From the NCBI GenBank assembly GCA_020249465.1, contig JADCFP010000123.1, positions 1 through 48,478 of the forward strand: DNA of 48,478 nt, given 5' to 3'. Shown here piece after piece: positions 1 through 8,955 of the stretch. The notes under the pieces are model-generated. The model did not search any database. It had not been told where the DNA came from and saw only the letters and a list, made by a program, of their open reading frames with translations. The DNA is from Roseomonas sp. (GTDB lineage Bacteria; Pseudomonadota; Alphaproteobacteria; Acetobacterales; Acetobacteraceae). Both the position numbers and the translations under genes were made by a program. Within the stretch, counting starts at the first letter, position 1. The number at the start of each line of letters is the position of its first letter.

Positions 1-142
1 GCGCCACAATATCGCGCCAATGGCTGTCACTACGGAATAACGCGCCAAGCGCTGATTTGTCGCCCGCCGCCAGTGCCGCATTGAAGCGCTTGAGCCAGGC
101 TTCGATGATATGGCCGATACCTTGTTCCGAAATGACCAGCAT
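1..142 (-). CDS. N-terminal fragment of a flavin-dependent monooxygenase-like protein (partial)
   Basis: The minus strand is open from an ATG at 142 to the window edge, giving 47 residues. They contain the pattern W-L-x-R-F followed by A-L-x-x-G-D, then L-F and D-S-x-W-R-D. This matches the SnoaL/NTF2-like leader found at the N-terminus of many putative flavoprotein monooxygenases of the YUCCA-like group. An in-frame TGA lies five codons upstream, so this ATG is the only likely start. The FAD-binding part is outside the window. A stand-alone SnoaL-like protein is the alternative. The gene is divergent from the SDR gene at 295. Confidence 0.5.
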   Translation of the reverse strand, partial: MLVISEQGIGHIIEAWLKRFNAALAAGDKSALGALFRSDSHWRDIVA

Positions 143-294
143 GTGCTTCTGCCTTCAATCCACCGCGCCCAACCCGGCGCCTTTTCTGGCATGATCCTAA
201 GCGCCCAAGCGCAGCGCCGCAAATCCTGGGTCGGGGCGGATTTCATCCCCGGGCGAATGCGCCTATCCTACCGGGTGAAAATGGAGAAACGCTC

Positions 295-1047
295 ATGAAT
301 GCTTCCCTTGCGGGCAAGGTCGCGCTGGTCACGGGCGCGGGCAAGAATATCGGCCGCGCCATTGCGATGCGGCTCGCCGCCGATGGTGCCGCCATTGTGG
401 TGAATGGCCGTTCGGATGAGGGCGCGATCAAGGCCGTGGCCGATGAAATCATCGCCTTTGGCGGCCGCGCCATGGCCTATCGCGCCGATATCTCCAAGCC
501 CGAGGAAGTGGCAAGCATGGCCGCCGCCGTCGCTGCGGAAATGGGCGGCGTGGATATTCTAGTGACCAATGCGGGGCTGCGCCGCCAGACCAGCTTCCTC
601 GACATGTCCTTCGCGGAATGGCGAGAAATTCTCTCGGTCGCGCTGGATGGCGCCTTTATCGTCACGCAAGCCTTCGTGCCGCAGATGATTGCGCGCGGGG
701 GCGGTTCGATCATCGGGTTGTCAGGGATTTCCACCCATGTCGGCACGCCCAATCGAGCGCATGTTTCAGCCTCCAAGGCTGGGCTTGAGGGCTTGATGCG
801 CGCCCTGGCGGTGGAATTGGCCCCCAAGGGCATTCGCGCCAATAGCGTTGCCCCCGGTGCGGTGGATACGGTGCGCGGCGCCTCGGCCGGGTCCATGCCG
901 AGCACGCTCGCCGATGGCGGCATTCCCATGCGTCGCCGTGCGAGTGTTGCCGAAATCGCCGATGTGGTGCGCCTGCTGGCGGGGCCAGAAGGCGGCTATA
1001 TCACCGGCCAGACCCTGCATGTGAATGGCGGGGCGTTTTTGACCTGA
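295..1047 (+). CDS. SDR family oxidoreductase lacking the canonical catalytic Tyr
   Basis: This 250-residue protein has the classical short-chain dehydrogenase/reductase length and fold markers: the glycine-rich cofactor motif TGAGKNIG at residues 13-20, the NAG motif at 92-94, a serine at 143, and the post-catalytic P-G segment. The expected Y-x-x-x-K active site reads V157-S-A-S-K161, with H156 just before it, so the general acid tyrosine is replaced. A GGAG Shine-Dalgarno about 9 nt upstream supports the ATG at 295. Substrate unknown; the family reduces or oxidises alcohols and ketones with NAD(P)H. It is either a divergent reductase using another residue or a non-catalytic SDR. Confidence 0.85.
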   Translation: MNASLAGKVALVTGAGKNIGRAIAMRLAADGAAIVVNGRSDEGAIKAVADEIIAFGGRAMAYRADISKPEEVASMAAAVAAEMGGVDILVTNAGLRRQTSFLDMSFAEWREILSVALDGAFIVTQAFVPQMIARGGGSIIGLSGISTHVGTPNRAHVSASKAGLEGLMRALAVELAPKGIRANSVAPGAVDTVRGASAGSMPSTLADGGIPMRRRASVAEIADVVRLLAGPEGGYITGQTLHVNGGAFLT

Positions 1048-1055
1048 AAGACGGT

Positions 1056-1085
1056 AGGGGTGACCCAGCCTGATGGGTCACCCCT
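1056..1085. terminator. Hairpin between convergent genes, probable bidirectional terminator
   Basis: A perfect 12-bp inverted repeat (aggggtgaccca / tgggtcacccct) with a 6-nt loop sits between the SDR stop (1047) and the convergent degP stop (1092). No long T-run follows on either strand, so termination strength is uncertain. Confidence 0.6.
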
Positions 1086-1091
1086 TGCACG

Positions 1092-2606
1092 TCACCCCGG
1101 CGTATTGCCCCGAGCATTGAGCCGCAGCGGCACAAAGCGCTGCCCGCCGGCGTTTTCAACCGCAAACAACCCGACATTGCGGTTCTGCCGGCGCAGGCGC
1201 TCGATCTGTTCCTGCACTTCTGCCGGCGTTGTCACGCGGTTCTGCTGCACTTCCACAATCACATCACCGGGGCGGAGTTCACGCTCTGCCGCCGGGGTGC
1301 CGGGGATCACTTCCACAATCACCACGCCACGCTGTTCGGGCTTCAGGTTGAAGCGCTGGCGAAGCTCATTCGTGATGGTCGCAACCCGCAGCCCAAGCCC
1401 GGTCAATTCTACCGGCCCCTGACTGGGAGGAGGTGCTGCCGGAGCCCCAGCCTGGCGCTGTTCCGTAGGTAATTCGCCCAAAGTCACGCTAACGGTTTCT
1501 TCCTTGCCATCGCGCCAGATCACCACCGGCACGGAACTACCCACATTGTTATCCGCGACAATGCGCGGCAGCGCGCGCATTTCCGGCACGGCCACGCCAT
1601 TGAAGCGGATGATCACATCGCCCGAGCGAATGCCCGCCTGCGCCGCCGGCCCATCGGCCTGCGCATTCGCCACCAGCGCTCCGCGCGTGCCCGCAGGCAG
1701 GCGCAAAGCTTCGGCAATGTCATCCGTCACCGCCTGGATATTCACGCCAATCCAGCCGCGCCGCACACGCCCAGCGTCACGGAGCTGCGCCACCACGCGC
1801 GTTGCCAAATTGGACGGGATAGAAAAACCAAGCCCGGCAGAAACACCGCTCGGTGAGACAATCGCAGTATTGATGCCGATCACCTGACCGCGCATGTTAA
1901 ACAAAGGCCCGCCGGAATTGCCCTGATTGATCGAAGCATCCGTCTGGATGAAATCATCATAGAGCCCCTGGCCGATATCGCGCCCACGGGCCGAGATAAT
2001 CCCCGCCGTGACCGTACCGCCAAAGCCGAAGGGATTGCCGATGGCAATGACCCAATCACCCACTTCCGATTGATCCGAATCGCCAAAGGGTACGGCGGAT
2101 AGCGGCTTGTCATGCTTGATGCGCAGCACCGCGATATCCGTGCGCGGGTCCGTGCCCACCAATTCAGCGCGAATGCTGGTCTTGTCCTGCAGGATCACAT
2201 TGATTTCATCAGCGCCATCAATCACGTGATTATTGGTCACCACAATCCCTTCGCGGGCATCAATGATGAAGCCGGACCCGAGCGATTGCGCGCGGCGCTG
2301 GCGCTGCTGCGGGCCTTCACTCTGACCCTGCCCGGGCGGGCGGTTCCGATTGAAGAAATCGCGGAAGAATTCCTCAAAGGGACTGCCCGGCGGCAATTGC
2401 GGCATATCCGGCGCATTGGGCCGGCCGGAGCGCGGCGCGACATTCTTGGTGGTGGAGATATTCACCACCGCCGGCAGCAATTCCCGCGCGAGTGGGGCGA
2501 AGCTTTCCGGCGCGCGCTGCTGCGCCTGGGCCGTGCTGATCAGCGGCAAGGGGGCGACCGGTGCCAAGGCCATGGCGCCGGCAAGGGCAAGATGGACGAT
2601 ACGCAA
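1092..2606 (-). CDS. degP: DegP/HtrA-type periplasmic serine protease (Do family)
   Basis: This 504-residue trypsin-like protease/chaperone degrades or refolds damaged envelope proteins. A signal peptide ends near the A-Q-A-Q at 26-29. The catalytic triad is visible: H127 in N-N-H-V, D157 in R-T-D-I-A, and S231 in QGNSGGP. Two PDZ domains follow, at about 275-365 and 400-495. The length is normal for DegP/MucD proteins. It is the last gene of the hflK-hflC-DUF2065-degP run, 104 bp after the DUF2065 gene. HflKC controls FtsH, so the operon groups inner-membrane and periplasmic protein quality control. DegQ/MucD-type paralogues cannot be separated by eye. Confidence 0.93.
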   Translation of the reverse strand: MRIVHLALAGAMALAPVAPLPLISTAQAQQRAPESFAPLARELLPAVVNISTTKNVAPRSGRPNAPDMPQLPPGSPFEEFFRDFFNRNRPPGQGQSEGPQQRQRRAQSLGSGFIIDAREGIVVTNNHVIDGADEINVILQDKTSIRAELVGTDPRTDIAVLRIKHDKPLSAVPFGDSDQSEVGDWVIAIGNPFGFGGTVTAGIISARGRDIGQGLYDDFIQTDASINQGNSGGPLFNMRGQVIGINTAIVSPSGVSAGLGFSIPSNLATRVVAQLRDAGRVRRGWIGVNIQAVTDDIAEALRLPAGTRGALVANAQADGPAAQAGIRSGDVIIRFNGVAVPEMRALPRIVADNNVGSSVPVVIWRDGKEETVSVTLGELPTEQRQAGAPAAPPPSQGPVELTGLGLRVATITNELRQRFNLKPEQRGVVIVEVIPGTPAAERELRPGDVIVEVQQNRVTTPAEVQEQIERLRRQNRNVGLFAVENAGGQRFVPLRLNARGNTPG

Positions 2607-2710
2607 GGAAGCTCTCCTCGGGGCAGGCGTCTATATTCCTAACAGATTGGCGTCGGTCACGCGAATTTAAGGCATCTCACTGCAACGAAATGCGACAAAA
2701 AGCGACCGCG

Positions 2711-2905
2711 TCACCAAAGCCTGAGCAGCCAGGCAAGACCAATGCCTCCCGCCGCCGCGATCAGCCCGCCTATTCTGAGCCGTGCCTCGGGCGTCTCAGC
2801 CAGGCTTGCCAGCATCCGCCGCATGAAGCCTGGGGCGATAGCATAGGCCAAACCCTCCAGGGCAAGCACTACGGCGATGCCCTGGAGCAGTGTGGTGAAG
2901 CTCAC
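2711..2905 (-). CDS. DUF2065 family small membrane protein
   Basis: A 64-residue protein with two hydrophobic segments, at about 4-24 and 43-62, separated by a short charged stretch around E-T-P-E-A-R-L-R. This is the DUF2065 pattern, a family commonly encoded beside hflC. Its ATG overlaps the hflC stop by 4 nt (ATGA), indicating translational coupling. Its function is unknown; its position suggests a small accessory of HflKC or a partner of DegP. Confidence 0.85.
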   Translation of the reverse strand: MSFTTLLQGIAVVLALEGLAYAIAPGFMRRMLASLAETPEARLRIGGLIAAAGGIGLAWLLRLW

Positions 2906-3789
2906 CTTGGCGCCGGAGTCGGCAGGCCATTCGGGCTTTCGCGGAAATAGCGAAAGAATTCCGAATCAGGCGTCAGCACCAGCCGCGTATCGCCTTCGGC
3001 AAAGGCTTCACGATAGGCCTGCATGGTGCGCCAGAACTGGAAGAAGGCCGGGTCGCGCTGGAAGGCTTCCGCAAAAATGCGGATGGCTTCCTGTTCGCCC
3101 TGACCGCGCAGGATATCGGCCTGCGCCTGGGCTTCCGCGATCAGCACGGTGCGTTCGCGTTCAGCACCCGCCCGCACGCGCTGCGCCACTTCCGCACCTT
3201 CCGCGCGCGCTTCGCGCGCCACGCGTTCACGTTCGGATTGCATGCGCGACAGGATGGCTTGCGTGTTTTCGCCCGGCAGATCGGCGCGGCGGATGCGCAC
3301 ATCCTCAACCGCAATCCCGAATTGGCGCGCTTCCTCATTCACCTGACGGCGAATTTCACCCATGATCCGCGCGCGATCCGTGGACAGCACCGCAAGCAGG
3401 GGCTCATTACCCAGCACACGCCGGAGCGATGAGGTGACAATGGAATTGAGCCGTGCGCGAATGCCGGCCTCGGTCGCGCCCACAGTCTGAAAGAAACGCA
3501 GCGGATCGGTGATGCGGTAGCGCGTGAAGCTATCCACGATCAGCCGGCGCTGATCGCCTAGGATCACTTCTTCGCCCGGCGCATCGAAATCCAGCAGGCG
3601 CCGGTCAAAGGTAATGACCGACTGGATGAAGGGCAGCTTCCAATGCAGGCCCGGTTCCTGAATCACGCGGCGCGGTTCGCCGAATTGCGTGATCAGCACC
3701 TGCTGCGTTTGGTGCACGGTGAACAGCGTGGAAGACGCGGTGAAGATCGCCGCCGCCAATACGCCAAGCAGAATGATGGAGCGGTTCAT
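2902..3789 (-). CDS. hflC: HflC, SPFH-domain regulator of FtsH
   Basis: A 295-residue inner-membrane protein with an N-terminal membrane segment (about residues 4-24) followed by the SPFH/prohibitin domain beginning at the Q-V-L-I-T-Q-F-G-E-P stretch. The charged helical part around 180-230, rich in R-E-x-A-x-A-E-A, matches HflC. HflC forms a complex with HflK that cages FtsH and modulates its proteolysis. The start overlaps the hflK stop by 4 nt, so the two are translationally coupled. Confidence 0.95.
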   Translation of the reverse strand: MNRSIILLGVLAAAIFTASSTLFTVHQTQQVLITQFGEPRRVIQEPGLHWKLPFIQSVITFDRRLLDFDAPGEEVILGDQRRLIVDSFTRYRITDPLRFFQTVGATEAGIRARLNSIVTSSLRRVLGNEPLLAVLSTDRARIMGEIRRQVNEEARQFGIAVEDVRIRRADLPGENTQAILSRMQSERERVAREARAEGAEVAQRVRAGAERERTVLIAEAQAQADILRGQGEQEAIRIFAEAFQRDPAFFQFWRTMQAYREAFAEGDTRLVLTPDSEFFRYFRESPNGLPTPAPR

Positions 3790-5006
3790 CGCGCAACCCC
3801 CGGACGGTTTTGCATCATGGGCGCGGCAGCCGCACCTGGTGGCAGCGGCGCGGGCCGCTGCTGCGGCACCGCCGCAGGCGCCTGACGCGCGCCACCCGTT
3901 TCACCCAATTGCAGGAAGGGCACCACGCCTTGCAGCCGGTCATCCACAATCACCTTGGGATTGCGGCGGAGAATTTCTTCCATGGTTTCAAGATACATCC
4001 GGCGCGTGGTCACATCGCGCGCCTGTTCGTAAGCCGAAAGCACAGACAGGAAGCGCGCACTTTCACCACCGGCACGCGCCACTTGGCTTTCGCGGAAGCC
4101 CTGGGCTTCCTGCACCATACGCTCAGCCTCACCACGGGCGCGGGGAATGATGTCATTGCGGAAGCTTTCTGCTTCATTGCGCTGACGCTCACGGTCCGCA
4201 TTGGCGCGCTGCACATCACGGAAGGCGTCAACCACTTGGGCAGGCGGGTCCACCTTCTGCAATTGCACCTGGGTGATTTCAATGCCGGCCTTGTATTGGT
4301 CCATGATCGCCTGGGCACCGCGACGCACTTCCTGTTCAATCTGCGCACGCGCTTCAGTCAGTGCCGGCTGGATTGCGGTGCGCCCAATCACTTCGCGCAT
4401 CACACTCTCGGCGGCGGTCTTCACCGTGCTTTCGGGGTTGCGCGTATTGAACAGGAATTCGCCCGCATCGCGGATGCGCCAGAACACGGCAACGTCAATA
4501 TCAATGATATTTTCATCCCCCGTCAGCATCAGGCTTTCTTCCAACACATCGCGCGCAGGCAGAACGCGCCCGCCGGCAATGGCCCCATCCTGCGCGCCGA
4601 CAAAGCCGATATCCACGCGGTTGATGCGTGTGACACGCGGTGTGGTATGGCTTTCGATCGGCCAGGGCAGGCGATAATTCAAGCCGGGCTGAGTGGTATG
4701 GCTGAAGGCGCCAAAGCGCATCACCACGCCCTGTTCATCCGGCTGCACCCGATAAAACCCCGAAGCAGCCCAGCCAACGACGAGCACAATGCCGATCAGG
4801 GCGAAAAGCTTGCCGCCGCCCGCACCACCGCTTGGCAATACGCGCCTGATAGCGTCCTGCGCCTGGCGGATCGCGTCATCTATATCCGGGCCACGGCCAC
4901 CCTGGCCGCCACCACCACCACCGCCCGAAGGCGGCTGGCCCCAAGGGCCCTGAGGGTGCGGATTGCCCCAAGGGCTTTGACCGCCACTATTGTTATTCCA
5001 GGGCAT
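3786..5006 (-). CDS. hflK: HflK, SPFH-domain regulator of FtsH
   Basis: About 406 residues. The N-terminus begins M-P-W-N-N-N and is rich in Gly, Asn and Pro, typical of HflK, followed by one transmembrane segment and the SPFH domain from V-Q-P-D-E-Q-G-V-V. I place the start at the ATG at 5006 because the family begins with this N/G-rich tail; an open extension to 5045 has no family resemblance. A Pro/Ala-rich tail follows the coiled-coil helix. First gene of the hflK-hflC-DUF2065-degP run, divergent from mrp with a 177-bp shared upstream region. Confidence 0.93.
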   Translation of the reverse strand: MPWNNNSGGQSPWGNPHPQGPWGQPPSGGGGGGGQGGRGPDIDDAIRQAQDAIRRVLPSGGAGGGKLFALIGIVLVVGWAASGFYRVQPDEQGVVMRFGAFSHTTQPGLNYRLPWPIESHTTPRVTRINRVDIGFVGAQDGAIAGGRVLPARDVLEESLMLTGDENIIDIDVAVFWRIRDAGEFLFNTRNPESTVKTAAESVMREVIGRTAIQPALTEARAQIEQEVRRGAQAIMDQYKAGIEITQVQLQKVDPPAQVVDAFRDVQRANADRERQRNEAESFRNDIIPRARGEAERMVQEAQGFRESQVARAGGESARFLSVLSAYEQARDVTTRRMYLETMEEILRRNPKVIVDDRLQGVVPFLQLGETGGARQAPAAVPQQRPAPLPPGAAAAPMMQNRPGVAR

Positions 5007-5183
5007 GAAAGGCTCGGCCTCCAGCAGGTGAACGTCAAAAACCAAAGGCCCAAAACCGGGCGGGATGCTTCAAGCGGGAAGCCAAGCCCCATATAGAGGC
5101 GCGCGACCCTCCCGCAAAGCAGCTAACGGCGCTGTAATGCCGGGCCGGGCGGATATTGACCATGAACAGGGGCTTTTCAAGCG

Positions 5184-6281
5184 ATGGCGGATGATTTGGC
5201 GGCAGCGGTGACAAAAGCCCTGACGGCGGTGAAGGATCCGGCTTCGGGCCGGGATGTGGTTTCGGCAGGGATGGTGCAGGGCCTGGTGGTGCGCGACGGC
5301 ATGGTGCATTTCGCGCTGCAGGTGGCCCGCGAAGCCGCCGCCAGCCTGGAACCGCTGCGCGCCGCCGCCGAATCCGCTGCCCGTGCTGTGCCGGGGGTGA
5401 TCTCGGCCACCGCCGTGCTGACGGCGCATCGCGCAGAAGCGCCAGCCCGCCCGGCTGGCCCGCGCGGCCCAGCGACCCCGGGCCCCATGCTGCTTTCCGA
5501 TGTGCGGGCGATCATCGCCGTTGCGTCAGGTAAAGGCGGTGTCGGCAAATCCACCACGGCGGTCAATCTGGCGGTGGCTTTGGCAGCCGATGGCCTCAAG
5601 GTCGGGCTACTGGATGCTGATATATACGGGCCATCGCTGCCGCAAATGCTGGGCACGCGGGAAAGGCCGCGGTCTGAGGGGCAGCGCATTACCCCACTCA
5701 ACCGCTGGGGTCTGAAGGCCATGTCCATCGGGTTCCTGGTGGAGGAAGAAACACCCATGATCTGGCGCGGCCCCATGGTGATGGGCGCGTTGGAGCAAAT
5801 GATGGGGCAAGTCGCCTGGGGCCCCTTGGATGTGATGATTGTGGATATGCCGCCCGGGACGGGGGATGCGCAATTGACGATGTCTCAGCGCGTGCCCTTG
5901 GCCGGCGCAGTAATTGTCTCCACCCCGCAAGATGTGGCGCTGCTGGATGCTAGGCGCGGCGTGCGCATGTTCGAGAAGGTCAATGTCCCGGTGCTGGGGC
6001 TGATCGAGAATATGTCCTTCTTCTGCTGCCCCAATTGCGGCCATCGCGCGGATATTTTCAGCCATGGCGGCGCGCGACGGGAAGCGGAGAGGCTGGGTGT
6101 GGAATTCTTGGGTGAATTGCCGCTGAAGCTCGAAATCCGCGAATTGGCCGATGCCGGCACGCCCATTGTGATGGCGCGGCCGGAATCGGAGGAAGCGCAA
6201 TCCTATCGCCGCATCGCGCGGCGCGTTTGGGAAAAGGCAGCGACGAAGGCGGATGCAGCGCCGAAGATTGTGATGGGGTGA
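5184..6281 (+). CDS. mrp: Mrp/ApbC Fe-S cluster carrier P-loop ATPase
   Basis: A 365-residue protein with an N-terminal FSCA/MIP18-like domain (about 1-85), an Ala/Pro-rich linker, and a MinD-like ATPase domain. The deviant Walker A is GKGGVGKS at 116-123. A C-C-P-N-C cluster sits in the C-terminal half, supplying the conserved CxxC that bridges an Fe-S cluster in the dimer. The protein is thought to transfer Fe-S clusters to apo-enzymes. The ATG at 5184 has an AGGGG about 11 nt upstream. Confidence 0.93.
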   Translation: MADDLAAAVTKALTAVKDPASGRDVVSAGMVQGLVVRDGMVHFALQVAREAAASLEPLRAAAESAARAVPGVISATAVLTAHRAEAPARPAGPRGPATPGPMLLSDVRAIIAVASGKGGVGKSTTAVNLAVALAADGLKVGLLDADIYGPSLPQMLGTRERPRSEGQRITPLNRWGLKAMSIGFLVEEETPMIWRGPMVMGALEQMMGQVAWGPLDVMIVDMPPGTGDAQLTMSQRVPLAGAVIVSTPQDVALLDARRGVRMFEKVNVPVLGLIENMSFFCCPNCGHRADIFSHGGARREAERLGVEFLGELPLKLEIRELADAGTPIVMARPESEEAQSYRRIARRVWEKAATKADAAPKIVMG

Positions 6282-6316
6282 GGGTGCGATTTCAGACAAA
6301 TAGCCATTTCGTGCAG

Positions 6317-6358
6317 TAGAGCGTGTTGCGTTCACATGGGTTCACGCCACCCGCTCTA
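6317..6358. repeat. 42-bp palindromic repeat, copy 1
   Basis: An imperfect palindrome with ends tagagcg and cgctcta and an inner duplicated gttcac motif. The reverse complement of 24609-24650 matches it at 33 of 42 positions. It lies between the convergent ends of mrp and the dehalogenase-like gene, just before another hairpin. Confidence 0.6.
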
Positions 6359-6383
6359 CCTCGTTGTTTTTCGAGCATCTTCA

Positions 6384-6411
6384 CACGTTCAGATGATTCC
6401 ATCTGAACGTG
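6384..6411. terminator. 12-bp stem hairpin between convergent genes
   Basis: Perfect inverted repeat cacgttcagatg / catctgaacgtg with loop attc, located between the mrp stop (6281) and the stop of the minus-strand hydrolase (6419). It could terminate transcription from both sides, or be a second dispersed palindrome next to the 42-bp repeat. No clear T-tract. Confidence 0.5.
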
Positions 6412-6418
6412 ATCTGCT

Positions 6419-7306
6419 CTAGCGCTGCAGAAAATCCTTGAGCCACGCCAGCACTTCCCCCGGCGCTTCCTCTGCCAAATAATGCCCTGAAGCGACTGCG
6501 CCGCCGGTCACCGGGCCAGCGGCGTAATCGCGCCAAATGGCCAGCGCGTCATACCATTTTGGGATGCTGCCCTTGGCGCCCCAAAGTGCGAGTAGCGGGC
6601 AGGAGATTTTCTGCCCCACCGCGCGGGACGCACGGTCGTGGTCAAGATCAATCGTGGTGGCGGCGCGGTAATCCTCACAAATCGCGGCGACCGTTCCGGG
6701 CAGATGCAAGGCGGCCAGATAATCCGCGCGCGCTTCCGGGTGGAAGAAGGATTTGTCCTTGGGTTCGCGCGATGTGTGCAGGTCAAACCAATCTTCGATA
6801 TCGCGCAGGATCATGCGTTCGGGCCGATCATGCGGCTGTGCCAGCCAGAACCAATGATAATAGCCAAGGCCAAAGGCCATGTCGGCGCGTTCAAAATGTT
6901 CAAGAGTTGGGATGATATCAAGCACACAAAGCCGTTCCACCGCTTCCGGCGTATCCAGCGCCAGCCGATGCGCGACGCGCGCGCCGCGATCATGCGCGAC
7001 AATTTGAAAGTGGGAAAAGCCCAGCCAGGCCATCAGCGCCACCATATCGGCGGCCATTTCGCGCTTGGCATAGGGCACGTGATCGGCGCTGACAGCGGGC
7101 TTGGATGAAAACCCATAGCCGCGCAGATCGGGCGCAATCACGGTGAAATCGTGAGCCAGGATCGGCGCCAAGCGATGCCACATGGCATGCGTTTGTGGAT
7201 TGCCATGCAGCAGCAAAAGCGGCGGGCCGGAACCCGCGCGGCGGAGCCGGATGCTCTGCCCATTGGCTTCACGTGTTTCCAGCGTGAAGCCTTCGAAAAA
7301 TGCCAT
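6419..7306 (-). CDS. Alpha/beta hydrolase, haloacetate (fluoroacetate) dehalogenase-like
   Basis: A 295-residue alpha/beta-hydrolase. The residues that define fluoroacetate dehalogenases can be placed: nucleophile D106 in H-D-R-G-A-R with R107 and R110 (carboxylate binding), D130, the halide pocket H151-W152 and Y213, and H275 in S-G-H-Y-L. The oxyanion segment is HGNPQT. Expected activity is hydrolytic removal of halide from a 2-haloacid, probably in the cytosol; other ester or epoxide substrates remain possible. The ATG at 7306 follows the ankyrin gene stop by one base (TGA-a-ATG), so the two are translationally coupled. A longer open frame to 7594 runs antisense-like through the ankyrin gene and is not part of the protein. 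Confidence 0.85.
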   Translation of the reverse strand: MAFFEGFTLETREANGQSIRLRRAGSGPPLLLLHGNPQTHAMWHRLAPILAHDFTVIAPDLRGYGFSSKPAVSADHVPYAKREMAADMVALMAWLGFSHFQIVAHDRGARVAHRLALDTPEAVERLCVLDIIPTLEHFERADMAFGLGYYHWFWLAQPHDRPERMILRDIEDWFDLHTSREPKDKSFFHPEARADYLAALHLPGTVAAICEDYRAATTIDLDHDRASRAVGQKISCPLLALWGAKGSIPKWYDALAIWRDYAAGPVTGGAVASGHYLAEEAPGEVLAWLKDFLQR

Positions 7307-7307
7307 T

Positions 7308-7928
7308 TCAGCCGCCGCGGCGCGCGCCACCAGGGCGCCCGGCGTCAAAGCCAAGGAAGCCCGCTTCGGGCTGCGCTGCGCCGCCATCATTGGCAAAAAG
7401 CCTGGGCCTGATGGAAACACTCGGCGCCCGCGGCCCCTGTGCCGCGGCCTGCCGCGACAGCCGCAGCGCTTCCTGCTGCGCGGCACGTTCGGCGCGCTCC
7501 TGCTCGGCGCGGGCGGCGGCGGCGCTGCGCGCACTTGTCGGGCCGGAACTGCCGGCCATTCCGCGTGCGGAGAGCAGATAGAACAGGATATCATTGCGCC
7601 CCTGATCCACCGCCCAATCTGTGGGCGTCAGGCCAAGCGCGTTGCGGCCATTCAGATCCGCGCCGCGATTGACCGCATCACGTGCCGCCGCCAGATCGCC
7701 ACGGGTGATGGCATCAAATAGCGCCGGCGTCGGCGAAAGATTGGCGCTTTCATCCGCTGGGATGGGCTCTGGCGCGCGGCGCGCGGCAAGGCCTGGCAGC
7801 GCCGGTGGCCTGGGCGCCTGCGCGCCAGGCTGACCTTGGGGGGCCGCGAATTGTGCGGCGGCGGGCAGGATATCTGCCCCCAGCAGGGCGATCACGGCCA
7901 GGGGAAGCAGGCGCGGAAGGGATTTCAT
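7308..7928 (-). CDS. Secreted ankyrin-repeat protein
   Basis: A 206-residue protein with an N-terminal signal peptide (hydrophobic run, cleavage near A-A-A-Q at about 24-27). The central region (about 70-130) has ankyrin-type features: L-F-D-A-I-T-R-G-D-L and V-N-R-G-A-D-L-N, then G-L-T-P-T-D-W-A. There are probably two repeats, flanked by low-complexity Ala/Pro/Arg stretches. Role unknown; likely a periplasmic binding scaffold. It is immediately upstream of, and coupled to, the dehalogenase-like gene. Confidence 0.75.
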   Translation of the reverse strand: MKSLPRLLPLAVIALLGADILPAAAQFAAPQGQPGAQAPRPPALPGLAARRAPEPIPADESANLSPTPALFDAITRGDLAAARDAVNRGADLNGRNALGLTPTDWAVDQGRNDILFYLLSARGMAGSSGPTSARSAAAARAEQERAERAAQQEALRLSRQAAAQGPRAPSVSIRPRLFANDGGAAQPEAGFLGFDAGRPGGARRGG

Positions 7929-7966
7929 GGCTCGATATTAGCCGCCCCGGGCCGGGACTGCCAGCT

Positions 7967-8899
7967 TTACCCCCAAGGGCCCTGCTGCGCTGGCGGCTTT
8001 TCGGATGGGATTTCCTGCCCCCAAGGGCTGCTGCTTGGCCGCGCCCCCATGTTGGCGGCGAGTTTCTCCAGCGCCGCCACGCGGTTTGCCGTGCGCGGAT
8101 GGGTCGAGAAAAGATTATCCATCCGCGCGCCCGATAGCGGATTGATGATGAACATATGCGCGGTCGCGGGATTGGCTTCTGCCCGCTGGTTCACGCGCTG
8201 ATGGGCGTAATGTTCCAATTTCTGCAGCGCTCCGGCCAGGGCCATGGGTTGGCCGCAAATCTCGGCGCCCATCCTGTCGGCCTCATATTCGCGCGACCGG
8301 CTGATCGCCATTTGCACAATCGCCGCCGCCATGGGCGCCAGGATCACCATCAGCAGCATGCCGATCGGGCCAAAGGGGTTCTGGCCCTGCCGGTTCCGGC
8401 CGCGATTGGACATCATGCCGAATTGCGCGAGTGCCGAAATGGCGCCGGCGATGCTGGCGGTCACAGTCATCAGCAGCGTGTCGCGGTTCTTAATATGCGC
8501 CAATTCATGCGCAATCACGCCGGCGGCTTCTTCTTCCGAAAGCATTTCAAGCAGGCCGGTATTCACCGCAACGGCGGCGTGTTGCGGATTGCGCCCGGTG
8601 GCGAAGGCATTGGGCTGGGCTTCGTGGATCACGTAAAGCGCTGGCATGGGAAGGCCGGCATTGGCCGCAAGCTGCGCGGTCATGTCGTAAAGCCGGGGCG
8701 CTTCTTGCGGGCCGATGGGCTGGGCATTGTGCATGCGCAGCACCATCTTGTCGCTATTCCACCAGGAAAACAGGTTCATGCCGCCCGCGAAAAGCAACGC
8801 CATGATCATGCCCTGTTGGCCGCCAATCATTTGGCCGATCACGCCAAACAACGCCGTCATGGCCGCAAGCAAAACGACGGTGCGGGTATAGCCAGCCAT
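7967..8899 (-). CDS. htpX: HtpX-type membrane zinc metalloprotease
   Basis: A 310-residue M48 family protease with two N-terminal membrane helices (about 7-25 and 30-48), the zinc motif HELAH at 131-135, further membrane segments, and a downstream R-E-Y-E-A-D supplying the third zinc ligand. HtpX degrades misfolded inner-membrane proteins alongside FtsH, which fits the nearby hflKC and degP genes. Length is slightly above the usual 280-300 because of a Pro/Ser-rich C-terminal tail. Confidence 0.93.
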   Translation of the reverse strand: MAGYTRTVVLLAAMTALFGVIGQMIGGQQGMIMALLFAGGMNLFSWWNSDKMVLRMHNAQPIGPQEAPRLYDMTAQLAANAGLPMPALYVIHEAQPNAFATGRNPQHAAVAVNTGLLEMLSEEEAAGVIAHELAHIKNRDTLLMTVTASIAGAISALAQFGMMSNRGRNRQGQNPFGPIGMLLMVILAPMAAAIVQMAISRSREYEADRMGAEICGQPMALAGALQKLEHYAHQRVNQRAEANPATAHMFIINPLSGARMDNLFSTHPRTANRVAALEKLAANMGARPSSSPWGQEIPSEKPPAQQGPWG

Positions 8900-8955
8900 G
8901 ATGTGTTTCCTTTATTGCCTCGTGCGCCCCTGAAGTGATGTTAGGACCGATTTTC

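Noticed and set aside
7307-7594. N-terminal extension of the dehalogenase-like protein
   Set aside because: It is Arg/Pro-rich and lies entirely inside the ankyrin gene in another frame; the TGA-a-ATG junction gives a normal start at 7306.
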